This document shows, piece by piece, positions 21,780 to 33,215 of a stretch of 64,000 bases of DNA. Under the pieces are notes generated by a model. It was not told the DNA's origin, searched no databases, and saw only the letters and a program-made list of their open reading frames with translations. Numbering within the stretch: the first letter of the stretch is position 1; every line of letters begins with the position of its first letter. The position numbers were made by a program, and so were the translations under genes. The stretch is from Hippopus hippopus (Eukaryota; Mollusca; Bivalvia; Cardiida; Cardiidae): the NCBI GenBank assembly GCA_946811185.2, contig OX328102.1, positions 10,179,694 through 10,243,693 of the forward strand, written 5' to 3'.

Positions 21780-22180
21780 ACAAATTGATTGTATGAATGG
21801 TGTTTTACGCTACTGTCAACATTATTTAAGCCATATTACGACGACAGCTCACTTATTCATGTACATATACCGTGGTACCTAATAAAAGCTCCCGGAGCTA
21901 TGCAAAACATAGGTAGGGAACCTTTACTTTGTACCCAATTTGCAAAGCAAAAAGTGTGTCCAATTTTGTATTTCTTTGTGTTTTAGTGATTGTTAAGAGG
22001 AAATATTAATCAAATTGGAGGAATTCATCAAATTCTTCAAATACTGTCATTTTAATCAACTTAGGTACATTAGGTTATCATGATTTATAGGGTTTTCTAG
22101 GGGGGGAGCTACTATTAGGGAGGGCGCTTTTATTAGGAGAAATACGGTATGTCCCGGGGTTTCACCAGCACTGGGCTAGA
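21780..22180 (-). mobile_element. SINE (type 1) split by a TIR element
   Basis: AATGGTGTTTTACGC and CAACATTATTTAAGCC, then after the insert GGGGTTTCACCAGCACTGGGC. Head lost. Confidence 0.72.
21867..22150. mobile_element. 284-bp TIR element inserted in a SINE
   Basis: Termini ATACCGT / ACGGTAT, with extended similarity CCTAATAAAAGCTCCC / GGGCGCTTTTATTAGG. It splits a minus-strand SINE: 21780-21866 and 22151-22180 join as CATGTA...CCCGGGGTTTCACCAGC. Confidence 0.75.
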
Positions 22181-22203
22181 AAATAAAATCTCGGTGTATA
22201 AAT

Positions 22204-22255
22204 GAGCCATGCTCTGGCAAAAAGGGGTATAATGCATCTCCATGATGTCATGAGT
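22204..22255 (-). mobile_element. Family C end fragment
   Basis: GAGCCATGCTCTGGC through ATGCATCTCCATGATG. Confidence 0.7.
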
Positions 22256-22529
22256 TATCTTAATCAAAGGCCCAAAATAGTTTTGGATTTGCATAACTTT
22301 GGGTCCTTTCAACTAACGACAAATTTACAGAAATATTCTTGTAAAACATGGATGATAATCGTGAATGAAATTCCAGTGCAAGAATTCATGCGTAGAAACA
22401 AAGTTACAACGGGAGAAATTTGCTCGTTACAATCAATCTAACCTTTTTTCCATGATGTTTTTTTTTTCAAAATTGATCTGCCATGAGACGAAAATGTGAT
22501 CTAAAAAAATTATCATAAGCTAAATATAT

Positions 22530-22791
22530 GGGCCATGCTCTGTGAAAAGTGGGCTTGATGCATTTGCGAAAAGTTTCGGCTCAGGTCAGCCTGCGCAGTC
22601 CTCGCAGGCTGAACCGGGCCGAAACTTTTCGCTATTGGTCAATTTTTCTGCATGTCCAAGGACCACTCTTCCTCCAGATTCAGTCATCCATTAGACTTCG
22701 TGGATTTTATGGATCCCTAATCATGTGATGATTGGCTTGGTATAATGGATCAGGGAGATGCAGTAAGCCCCCTTTTGCCAGAGCATGGCTC
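22530..22791 (+). mobile_element. Family C element
   Basis: GGGCCATGCTCTG ... CCAGAGCATGGCTC. Palindrome nearly exact; flanks do not match. Confidence 0.88.
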
Positions 22792-22974
22792 AACTATTTA
22801 GGCTCTTTATGCATTATTTCCTATGAATTTGATATAGCTTTATGTTTTATATCACGCGTTTTATTGTTCACGCATCACTGTGAAGAAACGTGTGAAAAAA
22901 AGTCACGTGAAAATTTGAAGATCCTTAAAACTTGACAAGTTTTTATAACATCTTTTATTTCCACCATATTTTAG

Positions 22975-23278
22975 CCAAGCACCAGTAGCTCAGTCGATAA
23001 CGTGCAAGATTTGAGAAAAGGGGGTTGCTGATTCGATCCCCGGCTGGGCCAATTTCCTTCCGAGGTTTGATGATTTGTCATTGCGACAGGATTCATTCCT
23101 CTCTCACCGATGACCTTATTTTCAACGATGGTAATGTGGGAAAGTAGCCAGTGGCTTAGAAGGCGGAGTAGTGGTGAAAGAAACTCCAGGAAAGCATTGA
23201 TAGATGCACTGGCCGCCGCGATACATAACTGAAATACTGTTGAAAACGGCGACAAACACCATTAAACTAATCAATCAA
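22975..23278 (+). mobile_element. Full SINE (type 2) with tRNA head
   Basis: CCAGTAGCTCAGTCGATAACG, TGATTCGATCCCCGGC, body ATTCATTCCTCTCTCACCG, tail ACTGAAATACTGTTGAAAAC and (ATCA)n. Confidence 0.8.
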
Positions 23279-23397
23279 TCATATTTTAAACACTTGTCGG
23301 TTTCGTCCAAGATACTAAAGATATTTTCTTCCAGGCAAAATATAACCTCTTCAGAGACCGAAGTACTGGCGTCAACAAATTCTAACCTTGGCAAAAC

Positions 23398-23633
23398 TCT
23401 GTACCAGACTACAAAATTTTGAATTTGTCCAAAGTGAAAGCATTTGAAGACGACAATTTAAATGTGTTACAAAGGATAAAATTAGCTTTGAGAGGGAAGC
23501 CAGCATTTTTATCATTTTCCAACAATATTTTTTTGTCACTCTTTCAAAATAAATGCCATTCATTGAGACAATTAATATGTCGTTTTAGATGCTTTTAATT
23601 TGGACAAGTCTAAATTTTGTTGTTTTGTAAAGA
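23398..23633. mobile_element. Symmetrical family A derivative with the same terminus at both ends
   Basis: The left part is family A in minus orientation (CAAAATTTTGAATTTGTCC, AAGCATTTGAAGACGAC). After the right palindrome arm (CCAGCATTTTTATC), the rest is family A in plus orientation (TATGTCG, AATTTGGACAAGTCTAAATT). Both ends therefore derive from the same terminus, and the terminus with CACACAATCCC is absent. The halves are complementary over about 45 bp. Confidence 0.7.
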
Positions 23634-23959
23634 ACTGACATTAACCGACAGCAAAATATTAGACTATTCTATACAGAAAAACATTGTGGGATAAGGAACA
23701 ATGATTTTTAAACAAACTTTTTTTTTCCCCAAAGTCTTTCAAAATAATCTTTCAATTACATTTGTGTATAAAGGCCGAATCGTATTGAACCGGGTTTTAC
23801 TCCGTACTCTAAATTAATGCCGTATGACACATAACTGCTAATTATTTGTACATATCACGAATTACAAATGACAAGGATTCACATTTCAAAGTCGCCGTTG
23901 ACAATTATATCAAAAGGCTGTTAAAAAAAACACCGTACTGTTGAACCAAAAATGTATTT

Positions 23960-24220
23960 GAGCCATGCTCTGGCAAAAGGGGGCTTAATGCATCTCCGTA
24001 ACGCATTCTACTTAGCTAGCCATCATATAATTATAGATCTGTAAAATCCATTTTGTCAAATAACCGACTGCATCATGAGGGAGACTAGTTCTTAGACATG
24101 CAGAAAGTTGATCAAAAGCAAAAAGTTTCGACCCATGTCAGCCTGCGCGGACTGCGCAGGCTGACATGAGTCGATACTTTTTGCAGATGCATTAAGCCCC
24201 CTTTTCACAGTGCATGGCTC
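23960..24220 (-). mobile_element. Family C element
   Basis: 261 bp, GAGCCATGCTCTGGC ... AGTGCATGGCTC. CATG allele in both arms. Confidence 0.9.
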
Positions 24221-24805
24221 AATTATACAGTCTTACAATCCTTTCGCAATTCACCCTCATTGCCTTTCCTCTAAATAAAAGAAAGGACATTCATAATCAG
24301 TACAGACCAGCTCGAGTAACTCCAGTGGTAAAGCATGAGACTGGCAAACGTCAAAACTTGAGCCACATGAGCGTGTGGGTTCGATTTCCCATACTAATAA
24401 GTAACAGCCGTCTTGGTCGTTGGCCATATGGGCTACTGGTGCACATTTTGCAATTTCAATGTAGAGCCGAGATTAGCCTGCTCGTTCTGATCAGTCTTAT
24501 ATTGATCTACCCCTTTTGCCAGTGCATGGCTCGCATATAAAAATTATCCGGTCAATTTTCGCTTACGATAATATGATATTAATTTGAGGACAATATCTTT
24601 GACATGAATCTACTAGAAGTCACAGTTTCACGAATGGTTGGTTATCAATTTCTTCCTTTTTTTTGTGTGTGCTATCAATGATGCTATCAATGCTGCTATC
24701 AAGACGTAATAATTTTCCTGAGATGGGGGATGGAAGAGAAGAATTAATATTTTTTCATTGACAACTCAGACCGCCCGCTTTCTGTCCCTCTTAACATTTC
24801 AACCT

Positions 24806-25012
24806 GATGACAAATCTGTAGACTTGTCCAAATTTTAAGCATGTCCAGCCGACAGAATATACGTAGTTGAATTGATTAAATTTGTCTTTAAAGAGATAGA
24901 AAACAGTGTGGGAAAAGAAGAAAATGCTAGTTACTAGCATTTTCTTCTTTTCTCACAATGTTTTCAAAAGCCTTCTTCTTCAAGGTCGTACAGGTTTAGT
25001 AGGTGAAGGAAG
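24806..25012 (-). mobile_element. Family A MITE, paired arm changes
   Basis: Palindrome 24902-24962 carries AAGAAG/CTTCTT and GCTAG/CTAGC, both matched between arms, plus two unpaired changes (ACAGTG; GTGGG against CTCAC). Confidence 0.85.
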
Positions 25013-25203
25013 AAAAGCACAGACTCTTTACATAATGACTGGACTTTTAAGACAACTCCTCCAGGGTTTACTTTCGGGAGAGTGTAGACAAAGATCAGCC
25101 ATAACTTACGTGCAGTCTAATCCTGTTGGATACTTTACCCTTATCCTGTAATAGTTACAGTCATAGATAAAACGTCCATTAAGGGCCAGAAACTTAATGA
25201 AAT

Positions 25204-25464
25204 GAGCCATGCTCTGTGAAAAGGGGGCTTAATGCATCTCCGTGATGCATTATACCAGGCAAGTCATCACATGACCTTGGATCCATAAAGTCCACTTACT
25301 CTTACAATCGACTGGATCATGAGATAGACTGGTCCTTGGACATACAGAAAACTGACCAATAGCGAAAAGTTTCGGCCCAGGTCAGCCTGCGCGGACTGCG
25401 CAGGCTGACCTGGGTCGAAACTTTTCGCAGATGCAATAAGCCCCCTTTTCACATAGCACGGCTC
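25204..25464 (-). mobile_element. Family C element with AAAT target duplication
   Basis: 261 bp flanked by AAAT at 25200-25203 and 25465-25468. Palindrome exact with the CAGG allele in both arms. Confidence 0.92.
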
Positions 25465-25977
25465 AAATCTTTTTACGTAACATTGAGTAATTGATATTAG
25501 GAAGGCTAAGGGTAGAAAGAAAAAATCACTATATCATTGGAAAAGAAAAGAAGTAAACAGATGAACGAATGAATAAGATAAAATGCTGTGAAGTATTATC
25601 GTCAAGGAAATACTTTGTTACATTTTGTCAAATTGCTCTTTTTTAGCGTTCTTTTTTTTTATTTTAATTTTCTTTTAATATTTCTAGTTTGTTGCAGACA
25701 GGGCAAATGCGTTGAATAGTAAGGACATGTCTTAAGAGCAATGTACTGAGTCAACTCAATTCATCTCCCTTTTGCTCTTATTGCTCATTTCGTCTCGAGA
25801 ACGTTCATCTGGATTAATTGAACCCACTTGACTGTCAAAGGTCATTTAAATTTCGCACGCATCTCAATCTCGCTGTTTTGATTCATTAAAAAAAGGTGTT
25901 TTCTTTGCGCATGACATCAGACATGTGCTGTAGAGTTAAGTCAATTGGTACATCTTTTCATTAATCCATTTAGTAAT

Positions 25978-26046
25978 GAACCCATCGATCCATCCATCGA
26001 TCCATTCATCCATCAATCCATCCATCCATCCATCCATCCATCCATT
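25978..26046. repeat. (CCAT)n microsatellite
   Basis: CCATCGATCCATCCATCG then pure CCAT units. Confidence 0.85.
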
Positions 26047-26400
26047 CTTATACAAGAGCAAATACAAATTTCTTTGAAAGTTTGATGTCTTAGAAGAACA
26101 ATGTCAGATTTAGATATTTCACTTCCATTGACATCTTAAAAAGCTTTTGCGGACGGTTTATATAGGGACTAGACTAGACAGAACGATCATTCTGATCAAG
26201 ATTCTACAGAATCTATCAGGGTTTGCTTCCTAATGCTAAATACTGACCCAAATTTCATCTTCGACTGTGGTGAAAATTAATTTTAGATCTTGGAAAAAGC
26301 CAAGCTTAGTAATTCCATTAATGCCAACTATTAGATATCAACCTCTTTTGTCGGCGGATAAAACAATTAAATGAAAAGATAGACTGAACTAAACAAGTGA

Positions 26401-26470
26401 ACGGTATAGATCCAAGGTCAGACTGCATGTTCTGTGCAGTCTGATCTTGATCTATACCGTCCGCAAAAGC
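26401..26470 (-). mobile_element. Family B core with two paired substitutions
   Basis: ACGGTATAGATC on the left faces GATCTATACCGT on the right; the family form is ACAGTGTAGATC/GATCTACACTGT, so both changes are mirrored. Confidence 0.8.
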
Positions 26471-26856
26471 CCCCGTTTTCGCACGGGGCGCTGAAAGGGT
26501 AAAACTGGTACCAGAAGGGATAAAACAGATTGAGACACAATGGAATAAAATTGAGAATGTTATCTCAGTCATTACGAATCTATTTTTGATCTCAATCATA
26601 TCAAATTTGATAATTGACGAAATTTTGGTGATCCATCACTGATAGTGTGACGTCATAGATCTTTTTAAAGTTAAATCTTTAACGCACGATAACCACCCTT
26701 TACTTGCATTCCAAAGTCAAGCAATTTACTTTGAAATACGTCCTCATATTTGTTCGTAACAGGTACAAAAATACTTTCCTTTCTTTAAATCTCGATGAAA
26801 AAAAACCCCCAGAAAATTAGATTTCTGAGATTCCGTTGTCATGCCCCGAGACTAAG

Positions 26857-27151
26857 TTAACCCTTAGGCTACTATGCGCGACTCAAAGACCTTTTGCGGA
26901 TAGTGTAGATCCAAGATCAGATTGCACAGAACGTGCAGTCTGATCTTGGATCTATACTGTCCGATAAAGAAATATTTCTACCCCAAAAAATAACTTTGGA
27001 ATAGCAACATTTGAGAATTAACTATTGACTCGAAAGTTTCATTTAACATATCGTCGGTTTACTTCAAAAACCTCGTAACTACAGCTTGAAACAAGCTATA
27101 GTTACGAGGTTTTTAAAGTAAACCGACGATATTCAGCAGAATAAGGGGTAA
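26857..27151 (+). mobile_element. Family B MITE containing a nested palindrome
   Basis: TTAACCCTTAGGCTACTATG start, CAGCAGAATAAGGGGTAA end. An 85-bp palindromic block at 27048-27132 interrupts the right part. Confidence 0.85.
27052..27128. mobile_element. 77-bp palindromic insertion flanked by ATAT
   Basis: CGTCGGTTTACTTCAAAAAC ... GTTTTTAAAGTAAACCGACG, arms matching at all but two positions around a 3-base centre, with ATAT at 27048-27051 and 27129-27132. It sits in a family B element at a site that is contiguous in other copies. Confidence 0.75.
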
Positions 27152-27568
27152 AGAAAAAGGAAACGCCCTGGGTCGTTTAAGAGATATAGATCTAATCTCT
27201 AGATCTATTCTCTAGATCGGTGAATCTTTGAAATTGTGCTATTGACAAAATGACCTATTATAACCCTTTTACTTTTTTAAATCTATACCTGACGGAAAAA
27301 AATGTAGACTTGTCCAAACTGAAATCATTTGCAGACGACAGTTGCAAGAAAATGCATATGGTTTGATTAGGAATTGGTAGAAAGCATTGCCGACCGGCCG
27401 GCCGATCGACCGATTATTTAATTGAATTGTTATAAGTACCTAACTTGCATGGGGCAACTTACAAAGTTTAGGTCAAGATCAAATTGCACAGTATGTGAAA
27501 TTGAAATTACCGAAGTTGGTTTTATCATCCTAACTCCTTAAGTGCTTAAACCGTCATAAATTGCATTT

Positions 27569-27631
27569 GCCGAAATGTAGGTCAAGATCATAGTGCACAG
27601 AAAGTGCAGTTTGATCATAGATCTACACTGT
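27569..27631. mobile_element. Family B palindrome core, diverged
   Basis: GTAGGTCAAGATCATAGTGC ... GATCATAGATCTACACTG. Confidence 0.6.
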
Positions 27632-27705
27632 TGACTACTGTCGTATACTCTGACCAAAACAACAATATTTCCACGGTTTTTCCCAAAATAAAGACGGCCA
27701 CTTCA

Positions 27706-27934
27706 TTAACTCTTTACCAAACGACATACTTTTAGACTAGTCCAAATTGGAAGCATTTGCAGACGACAAAATTAATGTGACTCAAAAATTGAAATTTGTT
27801 TTGAGAAGGGAAGAAAACATTGTGGGAAAAGGAGAAAATGCTGGTTACCAGCATTTTCTCCTTTTCCCACAATGTTTTCAGAAGGCTTCTTTCTCAGGGT
27901 CGTGAAAACCAGGGATTGTTTGGGAAAGGGTTAA
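27706..27934 (-). mobile_element. Family A MITE, reference copy
   Basis: Complete 229-bp element with TTAA at 27706-27709 and 27931-27934. Palindrome 27816-27876 is exact, 30+1+30, with the commonest arm AACATTGTGGGAAAAGGAG and centre GCTGGTTACCAGC. It has no coding capacity. The TTAA flanks and CCCTT termini fit piggyBac-type non-autonomous elements (inference). Confidence 0.92.
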
Positions 27935-28514
27935 TTCGTCACTCTAAGGGTAAACGAAAAAATAAATCATTGATACAGACGTCTTACAAATGCTCATCTC
28001 ATTCAACTTCGTCTGAAACTTCAGAAACATTGATTCATTTCGGTTAGAATTTGTTTTCATTCATAACGTTATTTTACAAATGTGGTAGAAGGCAGGTTCA
28101 AGCGAATTCAATTCTATTCTATTCCTGTTCCATTCCGTTCAGCTTCGCCGAATGAAACTAGACTCCGTTCCACTAGTTTAATTCGTTTAAAGCGAAAGTT
28201 TTCGAATCAATTCAATTCGTTTAATGCGAAAATTTCAAATAAATTAAATTTGTCTAAAGCGAACACGATATCAGAGTAATCAAAGCGAGGTCCACATGAG
28301 GGAAAAGATTAATTGCACAAAATTGCAGTATTTAGATCATTTAGATGGTTATTTTAAGTCTATCGTTTGCAATCAGAAGATTGGTGAAATGCAATTAGAA
28401 AATTGGTGAGACTTCGAGCTTTCATTTCCTCGTGAGAGAAAATGAGAAAATTGAGCAACGTTTAAACTCTGTTGCCCCGCCCCTAATTACTTTGATGTAT
28501 TTGTTTAGTTAAGC

Positions 28515-28736
28515 TAATGTTACCAGGCGACGAAATTTAAAATTTGTGTATCAAATGCAATTGCAGAAGACAAATTAAAAAATGTGTCTGACGATGGAAT
28601 TCGTTTTTGAAAAGGTAGACAATATTATGGATATAGCAGACAGTGCTGGTTGCCAGCATTTTCTCCTTTTCCCAGAGTGTTTTCAAATACTTTCTTTCGC
28701 AGCGTCGCAAAACCACGGGATGAGGTAAAGGGTTGA
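28515..28736 (-). mobile_element. Family A MITE, left arm decayed
   Basis: The right arm GCCAGCATTTTCTCC is kept, while the left arm (AATATTATGGATATAGCAG) no longer matches it. Confidence 0.75.
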
Positions 28737-29135
28737 AAAAAAAGAGATATCTATTCAACCCTTTCTACAAAAGTTAGTCTTACGGATCTCATTGTTTCCT
28801 TTCCATCTGATACATGTAACTTTTGAAAATATGACAAATGGAGAATTTTATGATAATGGAATTTTTTTCCTTTCGGTACAATCTTTTCCATATATGCGTT
28901 TTCGATTTCTATGTCTTCGATTTGGTCTCAATGTACAGTTATCGTCGCCGACTTCTTTCTATCGCAATTTGCAACATATCACTTCCTGAAGAATTGTTAT
29001 AAATGGAAATGTCCGTGTAACCACAACAAAGGTTTCATTTCTAAACTTTATCTTATACTTACCACATATTTAATTAGTTTTTTTCACGCGGTAAAATAGT
29101 TAAAGACGAGATCATTCTTTTGTAGTTTATTTATT

Positions 29136-29204
29136 GGGACAGTGTAGATCCAAGATCAGACTGCACGTTCTGAGCAGTCTGATCTTGATCTACACTATCC
29201 GCAC
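29136..29204 (-). mobile_element. Family B palindrome core
   Basis: GGGACAGTGTAGATCCAAG ... GATCTACACTATCCGC; two unpaired changes. Confidence 0.75.
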
Positions 29205-29483
29205 TAAACTCGGCTTTGATCCCAACGAATTTAAAACATTCTGACGACCTAATTTCCTTATAAGTATGAGGCTTTGATTACTCAAGACGAAAAATGACTT
29301 ACCTGTTGATCAGCATGCATATCCGGGCATCCTGCAAATCAACCAAATGTTGACAATCTCTCAGTTTTAGGTCCTTTCTCTAAAAAAAAAAAATCAAAAT
29401 GACGAGCTATTCATTGAATCAACACGCATAGTTCAGTTTATCTATTGGCACGTGTTTAATATTCCTCATTCAACAATATTTCA

Positions 29484-29616
29484 GTTCATTCATATCGCGA
29501 CAACAGTTCACATATCTCTATCTTTCCTGGTTTTTTCCATGTAATATTTTAGGAACTCTGAAGTGGGACTTTCTCACAGTACTATCGCAGTCTAAGGGTT
29601 CGAATCGAGCTCTTTT
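29484..29616 (-). mobile_element. SINE tail fragment
   Basis: CAACAATATTTCAGTTCATTC and CGCGACAACAGTTCACATAT, complement of the type 1 tail. Confidence 0.55.
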
Positions 29617-29833
29617 TTTACTTGCAAATCCAACTGTATTTTTGTGTATTACGAAGATCTAAATACGATATGATAAAATATCTGAAAATACATGTTTCAC
29701 TCCACATAATTTCTTTAAAATTTCTAAAGATCTTTTTTGTCTGCCAAAGCAACCAAAAATTATCTTAACAAAGATCATTCGAATCTTCTTGACACAGATT
29801 TTGCCACTGACGATATTGGATATTGAACATGAA

Positions 29834-30065
29834 TTAATTCTTTGCCAAACGACAAAAAAATTAAACTTGTCCAAATGAAAAGCGTTTGCAGACGACAAAT
29901 AAATGCCACTACAATAATATAATTTGCTTTTAAAAACGAAGAAAACATTGTGGGAAAAGGGGAAAATGCCGGTTACCAGCACATTTCCTTTCTCACAAAA
30001 TGTTTCCAAAACATCTTTTTCTAACTATCGTTAATACGACTCGGGATTATGTGCTAAAGAATTAG
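29834..30065 (-). mobile_element. Family A MITE
   Basis: Starts TTAATTCTTTGCCAAACGAC. Palindrome is about 29942-30004 with several unpaired changes (GCCGG; CACATTTCC). Confidence 0.8.
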
Positions 30066-30554
30066 GAAATAATTATATAAATATACGTCAGTAAATCAAT
30101 GGCAAAAGAGAAAAGGCAAGCTTATCAGAAACGGTAATTTCTTTCGCAGCATTATTTTCAAACTTGATGTCATGGAAGACGGAAAATGGTCGTTTGCATT
30201 CGGTAATGTGTTTTACGAAAAATTATCATTCCTGAGCAGTAAAGTAGCACAGGGCCGTCAGCGCTTTGATCAGCTGAAGTTACACTTTTTGCCTGCAGTC
30301 TGATCTCGAATCTACACTGTTCAACAGTTTGTACTTAAACCCCCCCTTTTTTTTAAAAAAAAAACGATACATGCAGTCTGATCTCGGGTCTACATTTTCC
30401 GTTATTTTGGAAGAAATTCTAAATGAAAATAGCCTTGAATTTGATATGCATTTAATTAATCTGGCCTTTTACACATTGTAAATACGTTTCTCTTCATTTA
30501 CGTACAGCGAAGAGATATGTACTTACTCTTAAATAAGGTTTATTACCCAAATAA

Positions 30555-30672
30555 AAGCCAAAACATTGCCACAAAAGGAGAAATCGCTCGTATCGAGCGA
30601 TTTATCCTTTTGTCAAAATGTTTTCAAAAGCGATCTGCATCAGTACGAAAGAATTCGTTTGCTAGAAGGTAA
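30555..30672 (-). mobile_element. Family A core, strongly altered but still palindromic
   Basis: Palindrome 30562-30622. The centre is CGCTCGTATCGAGCG instead of GCTGGTWACCAGC, and ACAAAAGG faces CCTTTTGT. About five positions differ from the family but match between arms; about four are unpaired. Confidence 0.65.
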
Positions 30673-31131
30673 TGCGTAAATTGAAAACGACACACTTAAA
30701 GACATAAATAACGAGAGGCAGACGACGGGTTGGGTAAGGAAAGCTATTTGCATTTTGATACCATAACTAAAGACATTTCTCGATTTTGGCTTTCATTTGT
30801 AGGACAGACGTTTGATCTTTTTCTTGCGGGGATCGGAGGGCGAAAAGATCCATCAGCTTAAAAAAAAATGGATTTTTACGTTGTCAGTTAAAGTTATTGC
30901 TCTATTTCCCACACGTACGCGTACAATGAAGAAGTTAAAATCGACATTAGTTCTTAAAAACTCAAAGTTGTTCTCTTGCAAACAGTGTAGATTGATATCA
31001 GAATCTACAGACCGCGCAGGCTGATCTTGGATCTGTCTGGAAACTGTCTTCACCTTTCTGTCACATCAAAGCCCTGAAATGGCGATACTGAGATATGTAT
31101 TGAACGTTTCATATATCTAGCACTCTGTGAA

Positions 31132-31350
31132 TTAATTCGTTACTAAATAATCCCATGTTTTAGCGACCCTAAAAAGGCTTTGCAAAACATTGCAGGGGAA
31201 AAAAGGAAACATTAGGGTTTCTACTCTTTCCACAATGTTTTCAACCTACCAAAAACAAATCCAATTATTCCAGTCGTGTTTAAATTTTGTCGTCTGCAAA
31301 TGCTTTCAATTGGAAGAAGTCGAACATTTTGTCGTCTGGTAAAGATTTAA
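31132..31350 (+). mobile_element. Family A MITE, first of a tandem pair sharing a TTAA
   Basis: Starts TTAATTCGTTACTAAATAA and ends TTTGTCGTCTGGTAAAGA followed by TTAA at 31347-31350, the first TTAA of the next copy. The palindrome is decayed, so this is probably the older member. Confidence 0.8.
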
Positions 31351-31577
31351 CCCTTCAAGCGCTTCTAGAGTTTTAACGACCCCAAGAAAGAAGGCTTTTG
31401 AAAACATTGTGGGAAAAGGAGAAAATGCTGGTAACCAGCATTTTCTCCTTTTCCCACAATATTTTCTACCCTATGATAGATTTTAAATTCATTTGTACTA
31501 ATTCTGAATATGTCGTCTGCAGACGTTTCAAATTTGGAAGAGTCTAGAATCTGTTGTTTGGTTAGTGAAATGAAGGG
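31347..31577 (+). mobile_element. Family A MITE, second of the tandem pair
   Basis: Begins at the shared TTAA. Palindrome 31403-31463 is intact except for the final ACAATATT. Insertion into the terminal TTAA of the neighbour supports TTAA target choice. Confidence 0.85.
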
Positions 31578-32056
31578 TCGATCAATCTCTGTGAGTCGAT
31601 TCTTTAAACAAAACGAAGCCAATAAGAGTCGGTCGGAAACACGTACCGTTCGTTAACTGTCAAAATAAATCAATTTTCAGGGCCGGAGTGTTTTGTTTGG
31701 ATTTCTTCGCCGTTTATCCTTATGACTCTTCTGCAATTTATATACGTAAGACGTATAGCCTTGAAAAGTGTTTCCGTTGCTGTTTGCAAAACGGCAATTT
31801 TTTTTTGCTCATTAACTGTAACTGTTTTTTTTTTTTTAAGCAGAATAAGTGGACTCATAGAAAAATAAATTGTTTTATTCTTATCCCCATATTTCGTTTT
31901 CATATTTTCTTTTTCTTAATATATATTTATTTAACAAAAAAAAAAAGTCAACAAGGATAAAATTAACTGTCAGAATAGCATAAGCATGTAAAGATGCTTT
32001 TGTCGACTGTATAGATCAAGATTAGACTTACAGATCGCAGGCTAACCTTTGGTCCT

Positions 32057-32274
32057 CATTCAATCACGACTTTTAACGACCCTGGGGAAGAAGGCTTTTA
32101 AAAACATTGTTGAAAAAGGAGAAAATGCTGGTAACAAGCAATTTCTCCTTTTCCTTCAATGTAGTTCTACCCTATCCACGACTACTTTCGTCATATGAGC
32201 CACCCTTAAGTTGTCGTCTGCAAATGCTTTGAATTAGGACGTGTCCGAAATTGTGTCCTTTGGTAAAGAGTTCA
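32057..32274 (+). mobile_element. Family A MITE
   Basis: Left end eroded (CAATCACGACTTTTAACGAC), right end TTTGGTAAAGAG kept. The palindrome shows ATTGTTG against TTCAATG, a paired change, and the mismatched centre GGTAACAAGC. Confidence 0.78.
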
Positions 32275-32320
32275 ACACACTATGAATTAAGGGTCGCAAT
32301 AATTCAATGATTTTAACCGT

Positions 32321-32532
32321 TTAACTCTTTACCAGACAACAAAATTTAAGACACCTCCAAACTGAACGCATTTGCAGGTGACAAATTAAATGTGGCTCAA
32401 ATAAGGATGGAAAACATTGTGGCAAAAAGAAGAAAATGCTGGTTACCAGCATTTTCTTCTTTTTGCCACAATGTTTTCAAAAGTCTTCTTTCTCAGGATC
32501 GTCTAATACAGGACTGTTTGGTGAAGGTTTAA
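32321..32532 (-). mobile_element. Family A MITE with paired indel and substitutions
   Basis: TTAA at both ends. Palindrome 32413-32475 is exact at 31+1+31. GTGGCAAAAAGAAG on the left faces CTTCTTTTTGCCAC on the right, so an extra base and several substitutions are mirrored. Confidence 0.92.
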
Positions 32533-32929
32533 TCGGCAATCTGCTATGCTGATTTGGACTATTCCTATGGACAGTCCATGCAATCATTTAAATCGGAAAA
32601 GTATACTACTACTTTTAGATGAGGAATGGCCAAGAAAAGATGGAAAACAATGTGTTACTTAAAGAAATTTCTCCGTTTGGCACTACGTTCTAATTTTCTG
32701 CTCATTGGATGTAGCTCCAAACTTTTTCTCAACTTGAGGAAAGGATGATAAATTTTAAATGCCGTTAAACTGATAGTTTATAAATATCAGATATCGACCC
32801 AGGAGATTTGATTGATTGATAGTGGCTTATGACCACATTTAGAAGATAATTTTATTATATAATAGATCTACTGACTCTTCTTTGTACATTTTTCTATTTT
32901 CTATACTGCGAAAAGTAGGGCTTTTTCTG

Positions 32930-33040
32930 TCTTTCTTTCCTTCCTACTCCCCCTGCCTTCCCTGTCTCCCGCCTACCTCCCCTTCAGCTCCATTCCCCCA
33001 TCTTACCTCACCATCGCCTTCTCTGTTGCATCTCTCTCGC
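32930..33040. repeat. CT-rich low-complexity tract
   Basis: CTTTCTTTCCTTCCTACTCC and similar; no coding sign. Confidence 0.6.
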
Positions 33041-33089
33041 ACCCTACCAGGCTCGGAATCTGCAGTTTGAAGTGCCTTGCGAAGGGTAA

Positions 33090-33180
33090 CTCCCACGTGC
33101 CTAGCGTTGTCAGTTAGGATCAGATCAGCATTTCACTATTACAGATCCAAAGCTTTAACCACCAAACCACGGAGAAACCC
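33090..33180 (-). mobile_element. Degenerate tRNA-like SINE head
   Basis: Complement CTCCGTGGTTTGGTGGTTAA resembles an A-box region. Confidence 0.4.
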
Positions 33181-33215
33181 TATAAAAGATGTGTAAAAGT
33201 TGAAATTGTGCAAAT

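Noticed and set aside
27816..27876. Regular palindromes as a CRISPR array or bacterial terminators
   Set aside because: Copies are irregularly spaced, lie in full transposon-like elements with TTAA ends, and the DNA is animal with spliced exons.
30520..30555. Left half of a family A element before 30555
   Set aside because: Sequence does not match the expected left terminus; only the palindrome core and right part are supported.
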